Shown one piece after another: positions 45,715-56,226 of a stretch of DNA of 64,000 nucleotides. Numbering within the stretch: the stretch's first letter is position 1; each line of letters starts with the position of its first letter. The stretch is from Pseudomonas weihenstephanensis (lineage in GTDB: Bacteria; Pseudomonadota; Gammaproteobacteria; Pseudomonadales; Pseudomonadaceae), in NCBI RefSeq assembly GCF_001043055.1, contig NZ_JYLF01000002.1, forward strand, positions 62,001 to 126,000, given 5' to 3'. Under the pieces are notes generated by a model, which did no database searches, was not told the DNA's origin, and saw only the letters and a list, made by a program, of their open reading frames with translations. A program made the translations under genes and the position numbers.

Positions 45715-48700
45715 ATGGAGCGTCTGACACGCTTTTTTGCCGCGCTGACCCGCTGGGGATTAAGTCTTTGTGCGTTGCTGCTGGTGCTGACGGCGTTGTA
45801 CGTCAGCCTGGGACGCGAACTCACGCCACTGATTGCTGAATATCGCGCCGAAGTGCAGAGCAAGGCGCGTGAAGCCTTGGGCATGCCGCTGAGCATTGGC
45901 CGTCTTGAAGGCCGCTGGAGCGGCATGGCGCCGGTGCTGCTGGCGCATGATGTGATGGTGGGTGAAGGCAACAGCGCCTTGCGCCTGGACGAAGTACAAG
46001 TGGTGCCCGATATATGGGGCAGCGTGCTGGCCCGTGAAGTGCGCATCGGCCACGTGCAGCTCGATGGCTTGCAACTGAGTGCGCGTCAGGACAAAGACGG
46101 TCACTGGACCCTCGAAGGTTTGCCGGTCCAGGATGACAAGCCGTTGGACCCCGAGCAGTTACTGAATCAGTTGCAACGGGTCGAGCGTTTGTCGGTGCTC
46201 GACAGCCAGCTCACACTTGAGCCGTATAAAGCCGCACCGATGACCCTGACCTATGTTGGCCTGAGCCTTGATGTCGGCGCGTCTGATCAGCGCCTTGATG
46301 CGCGCTTGACGTTGCCTGATGGTCAGCCGGTTGCGTTGAGTGTCAAAAGCCAGATTCAAGCCAGCCGCTGGCGCGATGGCGCAGCGCAAGCCTATGTCAG
46401 CCTGCCGCAAAGCGACTGGGCCAAGTGGTTACCCTCCAACCTCACCCAAGGCTGGAACATTACCGAGTTAAAGGCTGGCGGTGAACTTTGGTTCAACTGG
46501 GGCAACGGCACCGTACAAAGCGCGACGGCGCGTCTCAATGCACCGAAGTTTCGCGGCGCTTATGCACAGCGCAAACCGAGCACCCTGGAAAATGTCGCCC
46601 TGCATGCCTGGCTTGAACGGGGTGATCAAGGCGTGAACGTGGTGCTGGACTCGCTGGCGATGAGTATTGGCGACCTGCGCTGGGAGACGCGGGCGCAGGT
46701 GCAGCAATTCAAGGCCACCGATACCGACCCGCAACGTTGGCATTTTCAGGCCGACCACCTGAACCTGACACCGATTACGCCCCTGCTGGACTCGCTCGCA
46801 CCCTGGTCCGACAGTGTGGCCAGCGTCATCGACCAGCTCAACGTCACGGGTACGCTGCGCAATGTGCTGGCCGACTTTCGCCCGCAAGCCACAGACGATC
46901 AAAAGCTCAGCTTCGCCGCCAACCTGCAACAGGTCGGTTTTAACGCCACCCACGGCGCGCCTGCTGCGCGCAATGTCAGCGGTTTGATCAGTGGTGATCT
47001 GGGTAAAGGCGAACTGCGTCTGGACAGCAAGGACTTCATGCTGCATCTGGATCCGATTTTCGCCAAGCCGTGGCAGTACCAGCAGGCCAATGCCTTGCTG
47101 ACGTGGACGCTGAGCAAAGACACCTTCACCCTGATCGCGCCTTATATCAAGGTGTTGGGCGAGGAGGGCAAGATCGCTGCCGATTTCCTGATCCGTATCC
47201 ACATGGACCACGCCCAGGAAGACTACATGGACTTGCGGGTCGGTCTGACCGATGGCGATGGCCGCTTTACCCCCAAATATCTGCCAGAAGTCTTGAGTCC
47301 GGCGCTGACCGAATGGCTCAGTACCGCGATTATCAAGGGCGATGTTGAAGAAGGATTCTTCCAGTACCAAGGCTCGCTGAGCCATGACGCTGTCGCGGCG
47401 GCTCGCAATATCAGCCTGTTCTTCAAGGTGCGTGGCGCAGAGTTGGACTTTCAGCCGGGCTGGCCCCATGTGCGCAATGTGTCTGGCGATGTGTTTATCG
47501 AAGACAGCGGTGTGCGAATCATGGCCAGCAAGGGGCAGTTACTCGACACCCAGGTGCGCGACGTTGCGGTGAGCATCCCCCATGTGCCGAGCGGTAAAGT
47601 CAGCCATCTGTTATTGCAGGGCAACTTTGCGGGCGGTCTGGGTGATGGGTTGAAGATCCTTCAAGACGCGCCGATTGGCACGGCTGAAACCTTCGCCGGC
47701 TGGCAGGGTGAAGGCTCCCTCAATGGTCGGGTAGACCTCGATATCCCGCTGGAGCACAGCGTAGAACCTAAAATCGTGGTGGATTTCAAAACCGAAAAAG
47801 CACGCTTGAAAATCAGCGAGCCCGAGTTCGAGCTGACACAGCTCAAAGGCGACTTCCGCTTTGACAGTGCAAAAGGATTAAGCGGCAAAAGCATCACGGC
47901 CCGCGCGTTTGACCGGCCGATCAACGCGCAGATTTTTGCCGATGGCAGGCCCGGCAGGATCAGCACCCGGGTGGTGGCTAAGGGTCAGGTCGGGGTCAAG
48001 AAACTCACGGACTGGCTGAAATTCAATCAGCCGATCCCGGTCTCAGGCGATTTGCCTTACCAGCTGCAATTGACGCTGGACGGCGCCGACAGTCAGTTAC
48101 GTGTCAACTCCAGCCTTAAAGGTGCGGTGATTGATCTGCCGGCACCGTTTGGGCTGGCGGCCAATGAAAGCCGCGACAGCGTGTTTCGCATGACCTTGCA
48201 GGGCGCCGAGAAGCGCTACTGGTTTGATTACGCCAACCTGGCGAGCCTGACCTTAGCCGCCCCGGACGGCAAGCTTGAGGCCGGGCGCGGTGAATTGTTC
48301 CTCGGCGCAGGCGCGGCCACGTTACCCACCACCAAGGGCCTGCGTGTGCGCGGCGTGTTGTCTGAGCTGGATGTTGCACCTTGGCAGGCATTGGTCGAGC
48401 GTTACGCGGGCAAGGATGCAGGGGGCAGCGCGCAGCAACTGCTCAGCAGCGCCGATTTCAAGATTGGCAAATTGACGGCGATGGGCACGCAACTCGATCA
48501 GGTCCGCTTGCAGATGAATCGTTACCCCGCGTCCTGGGGGCTGAAAATCGACAGCAAACAAGCGGTTGGCTCGGCCACGTTGCCGGACGCGAAAAACGCC
48601 CCAATCACCATCACGATGCAAATCGTGCGCTTGCCCGCTGCTGATCCCAAGGCTGCGGCGGACGACAACGCGCCTGATCCGTTGGCGTCGGTTGACCCGC

Positions 48701-49527
48701 GCAACATTCCTGCGCTGGACATCATCATTCGCCAGCTCTATCAGGGGCCGGACCTGATTGGCGCCTGGTCGCTCAACATACGCCCCACCAGCCGTGGCAT
48801 TTTGCTCAACAACCTCAACTTGGGGCTCAAAGGCTTGCTGCTAGAGGGGTCGGGCGGCTGGGAAGGTTTTGCCGGCGCCAGCAACAGTTGGTACAAGGGC
48901 CGTCTGGGCGGCCGTAATCTGGCGGACGTATTGAAGAACTGGGGCTTTGCGCCCAGTGTGACCAGCGATAATTTCCGCCTGGACGTAGAGGGTAAGTGGC
49001 CAGGTTCACCGGCGTGGATTGGCCTCAAACGCTTCAGTGGCACACTGGATGCGTCATTGAACAAAGGCCAGTTTGTCGAAGTTGATGGCAGTGCCCAGGT
49101 CCTGCGTATTTTTGGCCTGCTGAACTTCAACTCCATTGGCCGGCGTTTGCGTCTGGACTTCTCCGACCTGTTCGGCAAAGGCTTGAGTTATGACCGGGTC
49201 AAAGGCTTGTTGCAGGCTAATCGCGGGGTGTACAGCGCAAATAAACCCATCACCATGACCGGCCCGTCGAGCAACCTTGAGTTGAGTGGCACCTTGAACA
49301 TGGTCACCGATCAGGTCGACGCCAGGCTGCTGGTCACTTTGCCCGTGACCAATAACTTGCCGATAGCGGCATTGCTGGTCGGTGCTCCAGCAGTGGGCGG
49401 GGCGCTGTTCTTGATCAACAAGCTGATTGGTGATCAGGTGTCGCGTTTTGCCAGCGTGCAATACAGCATCAAAGGGCCGTGGCAAGACCCGAAAATCACG
49501 TTCGACAAGCCATTCGAAAAGAAATAA
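45715..49527 (+). CDS. yhdP: YhdP family AsmA-like envelope protein
   Basis: 1270 residues, a very large protein with one N-terminal membrane helix (WGLSLCALLLVLTALYVSLG) and a long periplasmic beta-rich body of the DUF3971/AsmA2 type. In E. coli YhdP, with TamB and YdbH, helps carry phospholipid from the inner to the outer membrane as a bridge-like protein. Length and position after rng match other Pseudomonas. The C-terminal part shows a hydrophobic stretch (LPIAALLVGAPAVGGALFLI). The nit gene follows after 24 nt. Confidence 0.93.
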   Translation: MERLTRFFAALTRWGLSLCALLLVLTALYVSLGRELTPLIAEYRAEVQSKAREALGMPLSIGRLEGRWSGMAPVLLAHDVMVGEGNSALRLDEVQVVPDIWGSVLAREVRIGHVQLDGLQLSARQDKDGHWTLEGLPVQDDKPLDPEQLLNQLQRVERLSVLDSQLTLEPYKAAPMTLTYVGLSLDVGASDQRLDARLTLPDGQPVALSVKSQIQASRWRDGAAQAYVSLPQSDWAKWLPSNLTQGWNITELKAGGELWFNWGNGTVQSATARLNAPKFRGAYAQRKPSTLENVALHAWLERGDQGVNVVLDSLAMSIGDLRWETRAQVQQFKATDTDPQRWHFQADHLNLTPITPLLDSLAPWSDSVASVIDQLNVTGTLRNVLADFRPQATDDQKLSFAANLQQVGFNATHGAPAARNVSGLISGDLGKGELRLDSKDFMLHLDPIFAKPWQYQQANALLTWTLSKDTFTLIAPYIKVLGEEGKIAADFLIRIHMDHAQEDYMDLRVGLTDGDGRFTPKYLPEVLSPALTEWLSTAIIKGDVEEGFFQYQGSLSHDAVAAARNISLFFKVRGAELDFQPGWPHVRNVSGDVFIEDSGVRIMASKGQLLDTQVRDVAVSIPHVPSGKVSHLLLQGNFAGGLGDGLKILQDAPIGTAETFAGWQGEGSLNGRVDLDIPLEHSVEPKIVVDFKTEKARLKISEPEFELTQLKGDFRFDSAKGLSGKSITARAFDRPINAQIFADGRPGRISTRVVAKGQVGVKKLTDWLKFNQPIPVSGDLPYQLQLTLDGADSQLRVNSSLKGAVIDLPAPFGLAANESRDSVFRMTLQGAEKRYWFDYANLASLTLAAPDGKLEAGRGELFLGAGAATLPTTKGLRVRGVLSELDVAPWQALVERYAGKDAGGSAQQLLSSADFKIGKLTAMGTQLDQVRLQMNRYPASWGLKIDSKQAVGSATLPDAKNAPITITMQIVRLPAADPKAAADDNAPDPLASVDPRNIPALDIIIRQLYQGPDLIGAWSLNIRPTSRGILLNNLNLGLKGLLLEGSGGWEGFAGASNSWYKGRLGGRNLADVLKNWGFAPSVTSDNFRLDVEGKWPGSPAWIGLKRFSGTLDASLNKGQFVEVDGSAQVLRIFGLLNFNSIGRRLRLDFSDLFGKGLSYDRVKGLLQANRGVYSANKPITMTGPSSNLELSGTLNMVTDQVDARLLVTLPVTNNLPIAALLVGAPAVGGALFLINKLIGDQVSRFASVQYSIKGPWQDPKITFDKPFEKK

Positions 49528-49551
49528 TGGCGGGCTATTGAGGAACACGTC

Positions 49552-50400
49552 ATGTCGCTAGCAGTCATTCAAATGGTCAGCCAGAGCGATGTGCTGGCCA
49601 ATTTGGCACAGGCGCGTGGTTTGCTTGAAAAAGCGGCCGAGGGTGGGGCGCGACTGGCCGTACTTCCGGAAAACTTCGCCGCGATGGGCCGCCGTGATGT
49701 CGCCGCCTTGGGCCGTGCCGAGGCATTGGGCGAAGGTCCAATCCTGCCATGGTTGAAACAGGTCACCCGCGACCTCACGTTATGGGTAGTTGCAGGCACG
49801 TTGCCATTGCCCCCTGCGGGTCAACCGGATGCCAAGGCCAACGCCTGTTCCCTGTTGATCAATGCCGACGGCGAGCAGGTGGCGCGTTACGACAAGCTGC
49901 ACTTGTTTGACGTTGACGTGTCTGACAATCGTGGGCGCTACCGTGAATCCGATGACTATGCTCAAGGTGAGCGCGTGGTGGTGGCGGACACGCCGGTGGG
50001 TAAATTGGGTTTGAGCGTGTGTTATGACCTGCGCTTTGCGGAGTTGTACAGCGAGTTACGCGCTGCGGGCGCAGAGTTGATCAGCGCACCGTCAGCGTTT
50101 ACTGCCGTCACGGGGGCGGCGCACTGGGAGATTCTGATCCGTGCCCGGGCCATTGAAACCCAATGTTACGTGTTGGCGGCCGCTCAGGGTGGTGTGCATC
50201 CGGGGCCGCGTGAGACCTTCGGCCACGCCGCCATCATCGACCCCTGGGGGCGAGTGCTGGCTGAGCAGGCACAGGGCGAAGGGGTGCTGATCGCCGAACG
50301 CGACAGTGTTGAACAAGCGGCCATCAGGGCACGCATGCCGGTGACTGACCACCGGCGATTTTTTTCGCAGGGCGCCCAGCGACCTGCCACGCAAGGCTAA
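49552..50400 (+). CDS. Carbon-nitrogen hydrolase (Nit1-like, deaminated-glutathione amidase type)
   Basis: 282 residues, nitrilase superfamily. The Glu-Lys-Cys triad sits in AVLPENFAAMG, RYDKLHLFDVD and LGLSVCYDLRFAELY. Close relatives hydrolyse deaminated glutathione, a repair reaction; the substrate here is inferred from the family. It lies between yhdP and tldD in the usual Pseudomonas order. Confidence 0.9.
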   Translation: MSLAVIQMVSQSDVLANLAQARGLLEKAAEGGARLAVLPENFAAMGRRDVAALGRAEALGEGPILPWLKQVTRDLTLWVVAGTLPLPPAGQPDAKANACSLLINADGEQVARYDKLHLFDVDVSDNRGRYRESDDYAQGERVVVADTPVGKLGLSVCYDLRFAELYSELRAAGAELISAPSAFTAVTGAAHWEILIRARAIETQCYVLAAAQGGVHPGPRETFGHAAIIDPWGRVLAEQAQGEGVLIAERDSVEQAAIRARMPVTDHRRFFSQGAQRPATQG

Positions 50401-50459
50401 TTCAGGCCCGTGCGTTCAGCCCTCACAGCGGCTGAAGCAGGGGTCAAGACGGAGTAACT

Positions 50460-51902
50460 ATGAGCGAGTTGTTGACCTCAGTCAGCGAACATCTGTTGGC
50501 ACCGGGTGGTGTCACCATTGAAAGCCTGCAAAGCGTATTGGGCGACCTGGCCGGGCCGGGCATCGATGCCGCCGACCTGTACTTTCAGGGCCAGATTTCT
50601 GAATCCTGGGCCCTTGAAGACGGCATCGTCAAAGAAGGCAGTTTTAACCTGGACCAAGGCGTAGGGGTGCGGGCTCAGTCGGGTGAGAAAACCGGTTTTG
50701 CCTACAGCAACGCCATCACCCTTGAGGCGTTGGGGTTGGCCGCCCGTGCTGCCCGCTCGATCTCGCGCGCCGGTCAAAACGGCACCGTGCAAGCCTTCAC
50801 CACGCAAGACGTGGCGCAACTGTACGCGCCAGACAACCCGCTGGAAGTCATCAGCCGCGCCGAAAAGGTCGAGCTGCTCAAGCGTGTTGATGCCGCCACC
50901 CGTGCGCTAGATCCGCGTATCCAGCAAGTGACGGTGAGCATGGCCGGGGTGTGGGAGCGCATTCTGGTGGCGTCCACTGATGGTGGGTTGGCCGCTGACG
51001 TGCGGCCTCTGGTGCGCTTCAATGTCAGCGTGATCGTTGAGCAAAATGGCCGCCGCGAGCGGGGCGGGCATGGCGGCGGCGGGCGTACCGACTACCGTTA
51101 TTTTCTGAGTGACGACCGTGCGATGGGCTATGCCCGTGAGGCGTTGCGTCAGGCATTGGTCAACCTTGAAGCGGTGCCGGCGCCAGCCGGTACCCTGCCC
51201 GTGGTCTTGGGCTCGGGTTGGTCTGGCGTGTTGCTGCACGAAGCTGTGGGCCACGGTCTGGAAGGTGATTTCAACCGCAAGGGCAGTTCGGCCTACAGTG
51301 GCCGCATGGGTGAAAGGGTCGCCTCCAAGCTGTGCACCATCGTCGATGATGGCACCCTGGCCGGTCGTCGTGGTTCGCTGAGCGTGGACGATGAGGGCAC
51401 TCCGACCGAGTGCACCACCCTGATCGAAAACGGCGTGCTCAAAGGCTATATGCAAGACAAGCTCAATGCCCGCCTGATGGGTGTGGCGCGCACCGGTAAC
51501 GGTCGTCGTGAGTCATACGCTCATCTGCCGATGCCACGCATGACCAACACCTACATGTTGGGTGGCGAAAGCGACCCGGCTGAGATCATTGCCTCGGTGA
51601 AGAAGGGCATTTACTGCGCCAACCTTGGTGGCGGGCAGGTCGACATCACCAGTGGCAAGTTCGTGTTTTCCACCAGCGAAGCGTATTTGATCGAAGACGG
51701 CAAAATCACCCGTCCGGTCAAAGGTGCAACCCTGATTGGCAACGGCCCGGAAGCGATGAGCAAAGTGTCGATGGTGGGTAATGACCTGTCGCTGGACAGC
51801 GGCGTAGGTACATGTGGCAAGGATGGTCAGTCGGTGCCGGTTGGCGTGGGGCAGCCCACCTTGAAGATTGACGCGATTACAGTAGGCGGTACAGGCGGTT
51901 GA
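50460..51902 (+). CDS. tldD: TldD metalloprotease subunit
   Basis: Forms a heterodimeric zinc protease with TldE/PmbA that trims peptides such as microcin B17 or CcdA. 480 residues. The zinc motif HEAVGH (HExxxH) lies in [20 protein letters not shown]; the [15 protein letters not shown] stretch and C-terminal [17 protein letters not shown] are typical. The partner pmbA lies 0.7 kb downstream, with darP between on the other strand. Confidence 0.96.
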   Translation: MSELLTSVSEHLLAPGGVTIESLQSVLGDLAGPGIDAADLYFQGQISESWALEDGIVKEGSFNLDQGVGVRAQSGEKTGFAYSNAITLEALGLAARAARSISRAGQNGTVQAFTTQDVAQLYAPDNPLEVISRAEKVELLKRVDAATRALDPRIQQVTVSMAGVWERILVASTDGGLAADVRPLVRFNVSVIVEQNGRRERGGHGGGGRTDYRYFLSDDRAMGYAREALRQALVNLEAVPAPAGTLPVVLGSGWSGVLLHEAVGHGLEGDFNRKGSSAYSGRMGERVASKLCTIVDDGTLAGRRGSLSVDDEGTPTECTTLIENGVLKGYMQDKLNARLMGVARTGNGRRESYAHLPMPRMTNTYMLGGESDPAEIIASVKKGIYCANLGGGQVDITSGKFVFSTSEAYLIEDGKITRPVKGATLIGNGPEAMSKVSMVGNDLSLDSGVGTCGKDGQSVPVGVGQPTLKIDAITVGGTGG

Positions 51903-51946
51903 GGGGGATTGGCCGGGTTGCAGGGCAACCCGGCCATGTACGAGGT

Positions 51947-52468
51947 TTAACGCAAGCCGCGTTGAGTCTCGTCCAACCCACGAATGTACTTGAACAATTT
52001 GCGGCTCGAAGCCGGTGCCTTGTTGTGAGCCAGTTCGTGTTTGGCCTGGCGCACGATCGAACGCATTTGCTGGCGATCGGCTTCAGGGAACTCGGTAACA
52101 AACTTTTCCAGTACGTCGTCATCGCCTTCGATCAGGCGATCACGCCAGCGCTCGAGGCCGTGGAAACGTTCGTTGTACTGACGGGAAGAGGCGTCAACCT
52201 GTTCCAGCAAGGCCATGATTTCGTCAATCGGTTGATCGCGCATCAGCTTGCCGATGAACATCATGTGCCGCTTGCGCGCAATATTGGCCGTGTGTTTTGG
52301 AGCATCTGCCAGGGCCCGGCGCAGGGCGTCGGTCAAAGGCATTTTGTTCAGCAAGTCAGGCTTGAGCGTTGTGAGGCGCTCGCCCAGATCAACCAGAGCA
52401 TGAAGCTCGCGTTTGACCTGCGATTTGCTTTTTTCGCCGTCGAAGGCGTCGTCGTAAGAATCAACCAT
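51947..52468 (-). CDS. darP: Dual-action ribosomal maturation protein DarP (YjgA)
   Basis: Late 50S assembly factor. 173 residues, charged and helical. [20 protein letters not shown] near the start and [20 protein letters not shown] in the middle are family marks. ATG 52468 is chosen; a GTG/ATG-like extension of 5 codons upstream is possible. It is inserted in antisense between tldD and pmbA, a known Pseudomonas arrangement. Confidence 0.92.
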   Translation of the reverse strand: MVDSYDDAFDGEKSKSQVKRELHALVDLGERLTTLKPDLLNKMPLTDALRRALADAPKHTANIARKRHMMFIGKLMRDQPIDEIMALLEQVDASSRQYNERFHGLERWRDRLIEGDDDVLEKFVTEFPEADRQQMRSIVRQAKHELAHNKAPASSRKLFKYIRGLDETQRGLR

Positions 52469-52575
52469 GGTGGCAGTCCGCAAAGAAACGCCGCCATGAT
52501 AACCAGTCGGGGGCCGCTTGTCCGGCCCGGTCGCTCGGCGGCCCTACCGAAAACAGAATTTGAGTGGAGAAAACC

Positions 52576-53922
52576 ATGAGTGCAGTAGAAAGCGTCGGCC
52601 CGCAGGCCTTGCCGGCACTGCAAGCGCAGGTCGAGCAAATCATCGCCGAAGCCAAGCGCCAAGGCGCTAGCGCCTGTGAAGTGGCGGTGTCAGTGGAGCA
52701 GGGCCTGTCGACCTCGGTGCGCCAGCGCGAGGTCGAAACCGTCGAGTTCAACCGCGACCAGGGGTTTGGTATCACCCTTTACGTGGGCCAGCGCAAAGGC
52801 TCGGCCAGCACCTCGGCCACCGGTCCCGATGCTATTCGTGAAACCGTTGCAGCCGCGCTGGCGATTGCCAAGCACACCTCAGAAGATGAAAGCTCTGGCC
52901 TGGCAGACCCAAGCCTGATGGCCCGTGAGCTTAAAGATTTCGATGTGTTCCACACATGGGACATCACGCCGGAGCAGGCCATCGAAAAAGCCCTGGCCTG
53001 CGAAGCCGCTGCATTCGAGGCCGACAGCCGCATCAAAAACGCTGACGGCACCTCCTTGAGCACTCACCAGGGCTGTCGCGTCTACGGCAACAGCAACGGC
53101 TTTATCGGCGGCTCGGCGTCTACCCGGCACAGCCTGAGCTGCGTGATGATCGCCGAAGGTGATGGCCAGATGCAGCGCGATTACTGGTACGACGTTAACT
53201 GTCAGGGTGAGTTACTGATGGAGGCGGCCCTTATAGGCCAGCGCGCGGCAGAGCGTGCGGCACGTCGTCTGGGCTCTCGCCCGGTGCCCACCTGTGAAGT
53301 GCCGGTGCTGTTTAGCGCTGAGCTGGCGGGCGGTTTGTTCGGCAGCTTTCTGGGCGCCATTTCGGGTGGCAACCTGTACCGCAAATCATCGTTTCTGCTC
53401 GATGCGATGGGGCAGCAGATCTTCCCTGAGTGGTTGACCCTGGATGAGCGTCCACACCTGATGCGCGCGATGGGCAGTTCGTCCTTTGACAACGACGGTT
53501 TGGCCACCTTCGCCAAACCGTTTATCAAAGACGGCGAGTTGGTGTCCTACATCCTCAGCACTTATTCCGGCCGCAAGCTGGGTATGCCAAGCACGGCGAA
53601 TGCGGGCGGGGTGCACAACCTGTTCGTGACCCACGGCGATGAAGATCAGGCCGCATTGATCCGCCGCATGGGGCGCGGGCTGTTTGTGACTGAGCTGATG
53701 GGCAGCGGTTTGAACATGGTCACCGGCGACTACTCCCGTGGTGCGGCGGGTTTCTGGGTCGAGAACGGCGAGATCCAGTTCCCGGTTCAGGAGGTCACTA
53801 TTGCAGGCAACATGCGCGACATGTTCAAGCAGATAGTCGCCGTGGGCAATGATCTGGAACTGCGTAGCAACATTCGTACGGGTTCGGTACTCATTGAGCG
53901 AATGATGGTAGCGGGCAGTTAA
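52576..53922 (+). CDS. pmbA: TldE/PmbA metalloprotease subunit
   Basis: Non-metal partner of TldD. 448 residues, family length. It has the TldD/PmbA fold (VSVEQGLSTSVRQREVETVE, FNRDQGFGITLYVGQRKGSA, and SGLNMVTGDYSRGAAGFWVE near the end) but no HExxxH, as expected for TldE. ATG 52576 is chosen behind GGAG. Confidence 0.95.
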   Translation: MSAVESVGPQALPALQAQVEQIIAEAKRQGASACEVAVSVEQGLSTSVRQREVETVEFNRDQGFGITLYVGQRKGSASTSATGPDAIRETVAAALAIAKHTSEDESSGLADPSLMARELKDFDVFHTWDITPEQAIEKALACEAAAFEADSRIKNADGTSLSTHQGCRVYGNSNGFIGGSASTRHSLSCVMIAEGDGQMQRDYWYDVNCQGELLMEAALIGQRAAERAARRLGSRPVPTCEVPVLFSAELAGGLFGSFLGAISGGNLYRKSSFLLDAMGQQIFPEWLTLDERPHLMRAMGSSSFDNDGLATFAKPFIKDGELVSYILSTYSGRKLGMPSTANAGGVHNLFVTHGDEDQAALIRRMGRGLFVTELMGSGLNMVTGDYSRGAAGFWVENGEIQFPVQEVTIAGNMRDMFKQIVAVGNDLELRSNIRTGSVLIERMMVAGS

Positions 53923-53938
53923 TTTTTTTGCAGTGAAC

Positions 53939-53977
53939 TGTCCTGGCGCGCCGTTCCACGCGTAATGCGCCAGGACA
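53939..53977. other. Long hairpin after pmbA
   Basis: Perfect 11-bp inverted repeat TGTCCTGGCGC / GCGCCAGGACA (53939-53949, 53967-53977) with a 17-nt loop, 17 nt after the pmbA stop. There is no T tract on either side; it may still serve as the 3' end of pmbA mRNA or as a protein site. A small CTGGC/GCCAG stem follows at 53993. Confidence 0.6.
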
Positions 53978-54399
53978 TAACCCCGCTAAAGCCCTGGCGT
54001 TGATGCCAGCACTCCCACCGTTACCGTGCCTATATCTGTAGATAGGTTTCGACGTTCACCCGGTACAACACTGCTTTTGTATTTATCGTCCCTGATTCGC
54101 GCCTATGGCCGGGGCAATGGGCTACTTGAGCATGTGTGAGTGTTTCTCTGTGAGTGATGCCTTTCAATTATCTGATGCCTTGAGTTCTGAAACCGTGAGG
54201 AGGCCAGAAAGCTGCTGGATCAATATATTTCCCGAAGCGCTCAGACCGGCACCGAAGCTTGATTTGGCCAGAGTCTCTGGTTAAACACAAAACGCTGCCC
54301 TTTCTTTAGCCTTGAATGAGGTCATTGATCGCACTCTTTAGCCCTGGGCGCTTTAAACGAGCGCTTTGGTCGGGGTTGTTTTGATAATCAATATCGCTT
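53978..54399. other. Intergenic region before the Fur-controlled operon
   Basis: About 420 bp with no convincing reading frame, RNA gene or repeat. The last 60 bp turn AT-rich and carry promoter-like sequence leading to the Fur box. I looked for a PrrF-like small RNA here and did not find its recognisable core. Confidence 0.5.
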
Positions 54400-54418
54400 A
54401 ATAATGAATCTCATTATC
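54400..54418. promoter_or_regulatory. Fur box upstream of fagA
   Basis: AATAATGAATCTCATTATC matches 15 of 19 bases of the classical Fur box GATAATGATAATCATTATC, with mismatches mainly in the centre. It ends 15 nt before the fagA ATG, so Fe2+-Fur binding would repress the whole fagA-fumC-orfX-sodA set. Confidence 0.88.
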
Positions 54419-54433
54419 GAGTGAGCCAGAGTC

Positions 54434-54829
54434 ATGAGTGCTGCCTTGCATGAAGGGCCTTATCTGGAAAGCTGGCGCTGGATGAGCCGCCAGATCCGTT
54501 GCGGGCTGGCGCCCGACGAGCCGCGCCTGATTGAGCACTATTTAGCAGAAGGCCGTTATCTGGCCTGCTGTACGTCAACCTCCCCCTGGACGATTGCCGT
54601 GACCTCGTTCCGGCTTTTGCTGGATACCGCTGCCGACACTGCGTTGCCCTGGCATTGGCGCAATGTGTGTCTGGACCATGCGTGGCGACCGCTGCGCGAC
54701 CTCGAAACGCAATCTCTGTGCGGGTGCCGACTCAAGCGCTGGCAAAGCTTTGCCTGGCAATTGGCAACCTGTGAACTCGAACCGTCAATTTCTTTAATCG
54801 AACTGGTGCAAGGATTTCCCGATGACTAA
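54434..54829 (+). CDS. fagA: FagA, Fur-associated small protein
   Basis: 131 residues, Trp- and Cys-containing, with no known domain. Position is diagnostic: first gene behind the Fur box and directly before fumC and sodA, the fagA-fumC-orfX-sodA order described in P. aeruginosa. Biochemical role unknown. Its end overlaps fumC by 8 nt. Confidence 0.82.
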   Translation: MSAALHEGPYLESWRWMSRQIRCGLAPDEPRLIEHYLAEGRYLACCTSTSPWTIAVTSFRLLLDTAADTALPWHWRNVCLDHAWRPLRDLETQSLCGCRLKRWQSFAWQLATCELEPSISLIELVQGFPDD

Positions 54830-56198
54830 TACCCGTATCGAACGTGACAGCATGGGCGAGTTGCACGTGCCTGAGACGGCGCTGTACGGTGCCCAAACCC
54901 AGCGTGCGGTGAACAACTTTCCCGTCAGCCATCAGCGCATGCCTGCGCAATTCATTCGTGCATTGATTTTGGCGAAAGCCGCAGCGGCCAAGGCCAACGT
55001 GGAGTTGGGGCAAATCAGCGAAGCACAGGGCAAAGCCATCGTTCAATCCACGCAAATTCTGCTTGAAGGCGATTACATGGAGCACTTTCCGGTGGATATT
55101 TTCCAGACCGGCTCGGGCACCAGTTCCAACATGAATGCCAACGAAGTGATTGCCACCCTGGCCACGCAGGTGCTGGGTGAAGCGGTCAACCCCAACGATC
55201 ACGTCAACTGCGGCCAAAGCAGCAACGACATCATTCCCACTACCATTCACGTCAGTGCAGCATTGGGCTTGCATGAACAACTGCTGCCAGCGCTGACGCA
55301 TCTGGTGCAGGTGATCGAGCGCAAGGCCGAGCAGGTACATATGTACGTCAAAACCGGCCGTACGCACTTGATGGATGCGATGCCGGTGCGCATGAGTCAG
55401 GTACTCAACGGCTGGGCGCAGCAGCTCAAGGCCAATATTGAGCATTTGCATAATCTGCAACCTGCGCTGCAATCGCTGGCTCAGGGCGGTACGGCCGTGG
55501 GCACCGGCATTAACGCGCATCCCAAATTCGCCGGGCTGTTCAGCCAGCAACTCAGTGCGTTGACGCAGCTTGAATTCACGCCGGGCAAGGATCTGTTCGC
55601 GCTGATCGGCTCCCAAGACACAGCGGTGTCGGTTTCGGGCCAGCTCAAAGCAACAGCCGTGTCGCTGATGAAAATTGCCAACGACTTGCGCTGGATGAAC
55701 TCTGGCCCGCTGGCCGGTCTGGGCGAAATTGAACTGCAAGCCTTGCAGCCTGGCTCTTCGATCATGCCGGGCAAGGTCAATCCGGTCATCCCGGAGGCGA
55801 CGGCGATGGTTGCGGCTCAGGTGATCGGTAACGACACGGTGATCACGGTGGCGGGGCAATCGGGCAACTTTGAGCTCAACGTGATGTTGCCCGTGATTGC
55901 TCAGAACCTGCTGAGCAGCATCGAGCTGCTGGCAAACGTCAGCCGGTTGCTGGCTGACAAGGCGATTGCCAGTTTCAAGGTCAACGAAGCCAAACTCAAA
56001 GAAGCGCTGTCGCGGAACCCGATTCTGGTGACGGCGCTCAACCCGATCATTGGTTACCAAAAGGCCGCTGAAATCGCCAAGACCGCTTACAAGCAAGGTC
56101 GTCCGGTGATTGACGTCGCCCTTGAGTTTACGGACCTGCCGCGCAGCCAGCTTGAAGCGCTGCTGGACCCCGAAAAGCTGACGGCTGGCGGCGTTTAA
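54822..56198 (+). CDS. fumC: Fumarate hydratase class II (iron-independent)
   Basis: Converts fumarate and L-malate without an Fe-S cluster. 458 residues. Marks are SGTSSNMNANEV, CGQSSNDIIPTTIHVSAALG (catalytic His region) and the fumarase signature GSSIMPGKVNPVIPEATAMV. It replaces iron-dependent fumarases in iron-poor cells, in line with the Fur box upstream. Confidence 0.97.
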   Translation: MTNTRIERDSMGELHVPETALYGAQTQRAVNNFPVSHQRMPAQFIRALILAKAAAAKANVELGQISEAQGKAIVQSTQILLEGDYMEHFPVDIFQTGSGTSSNMNANEVIATLATQVLGEAVNPNDHVNCGQSSNDIIPTTIHVSAALGLHEQLLPALTHLVQVIERKAEQVHMYVKTGRTHLMDAMPVRMSQVLNGWAQQLKANIEHLHNLQPALQSLAQGGTAVGTGINAHPKFAGLFSQQLSALTQLEFTPGKDLFALIGSQDTAVSVSGQLKATAVSLMKIANDLRWMNSGPLAGLGEIELQALQPGSSIMPGKVNPVIPEATAMVAAQVIGNDTVITVAGQSGNFELNVMLPVIAQNLLSSIELLANVSRLLADKAIASFKVNEAKLKEALSRNPILVTALNPIIGYQKAAEIAKTAYKQGRPVIDVALEFTDLPRSQLEALLDPEKLTAGGV

Positions 56199-56226
56199 TC
56201 CCCCTGACACTGTTTTGGAGGCGCAC

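Noticed and set aside
46468..47469. 333-codon minus-strand frame opposite yhdP
   Set aside because: Shadow inside a long GC-rich gene, no family features.
53978..54399. Possible PrrF-type iron small RNA before fagA
   Set aside because: The gap is next to a Fur-controlled operon, but the Fur box sits right before fagA and I could not recognise the PrrF core or a terminator in the gap.
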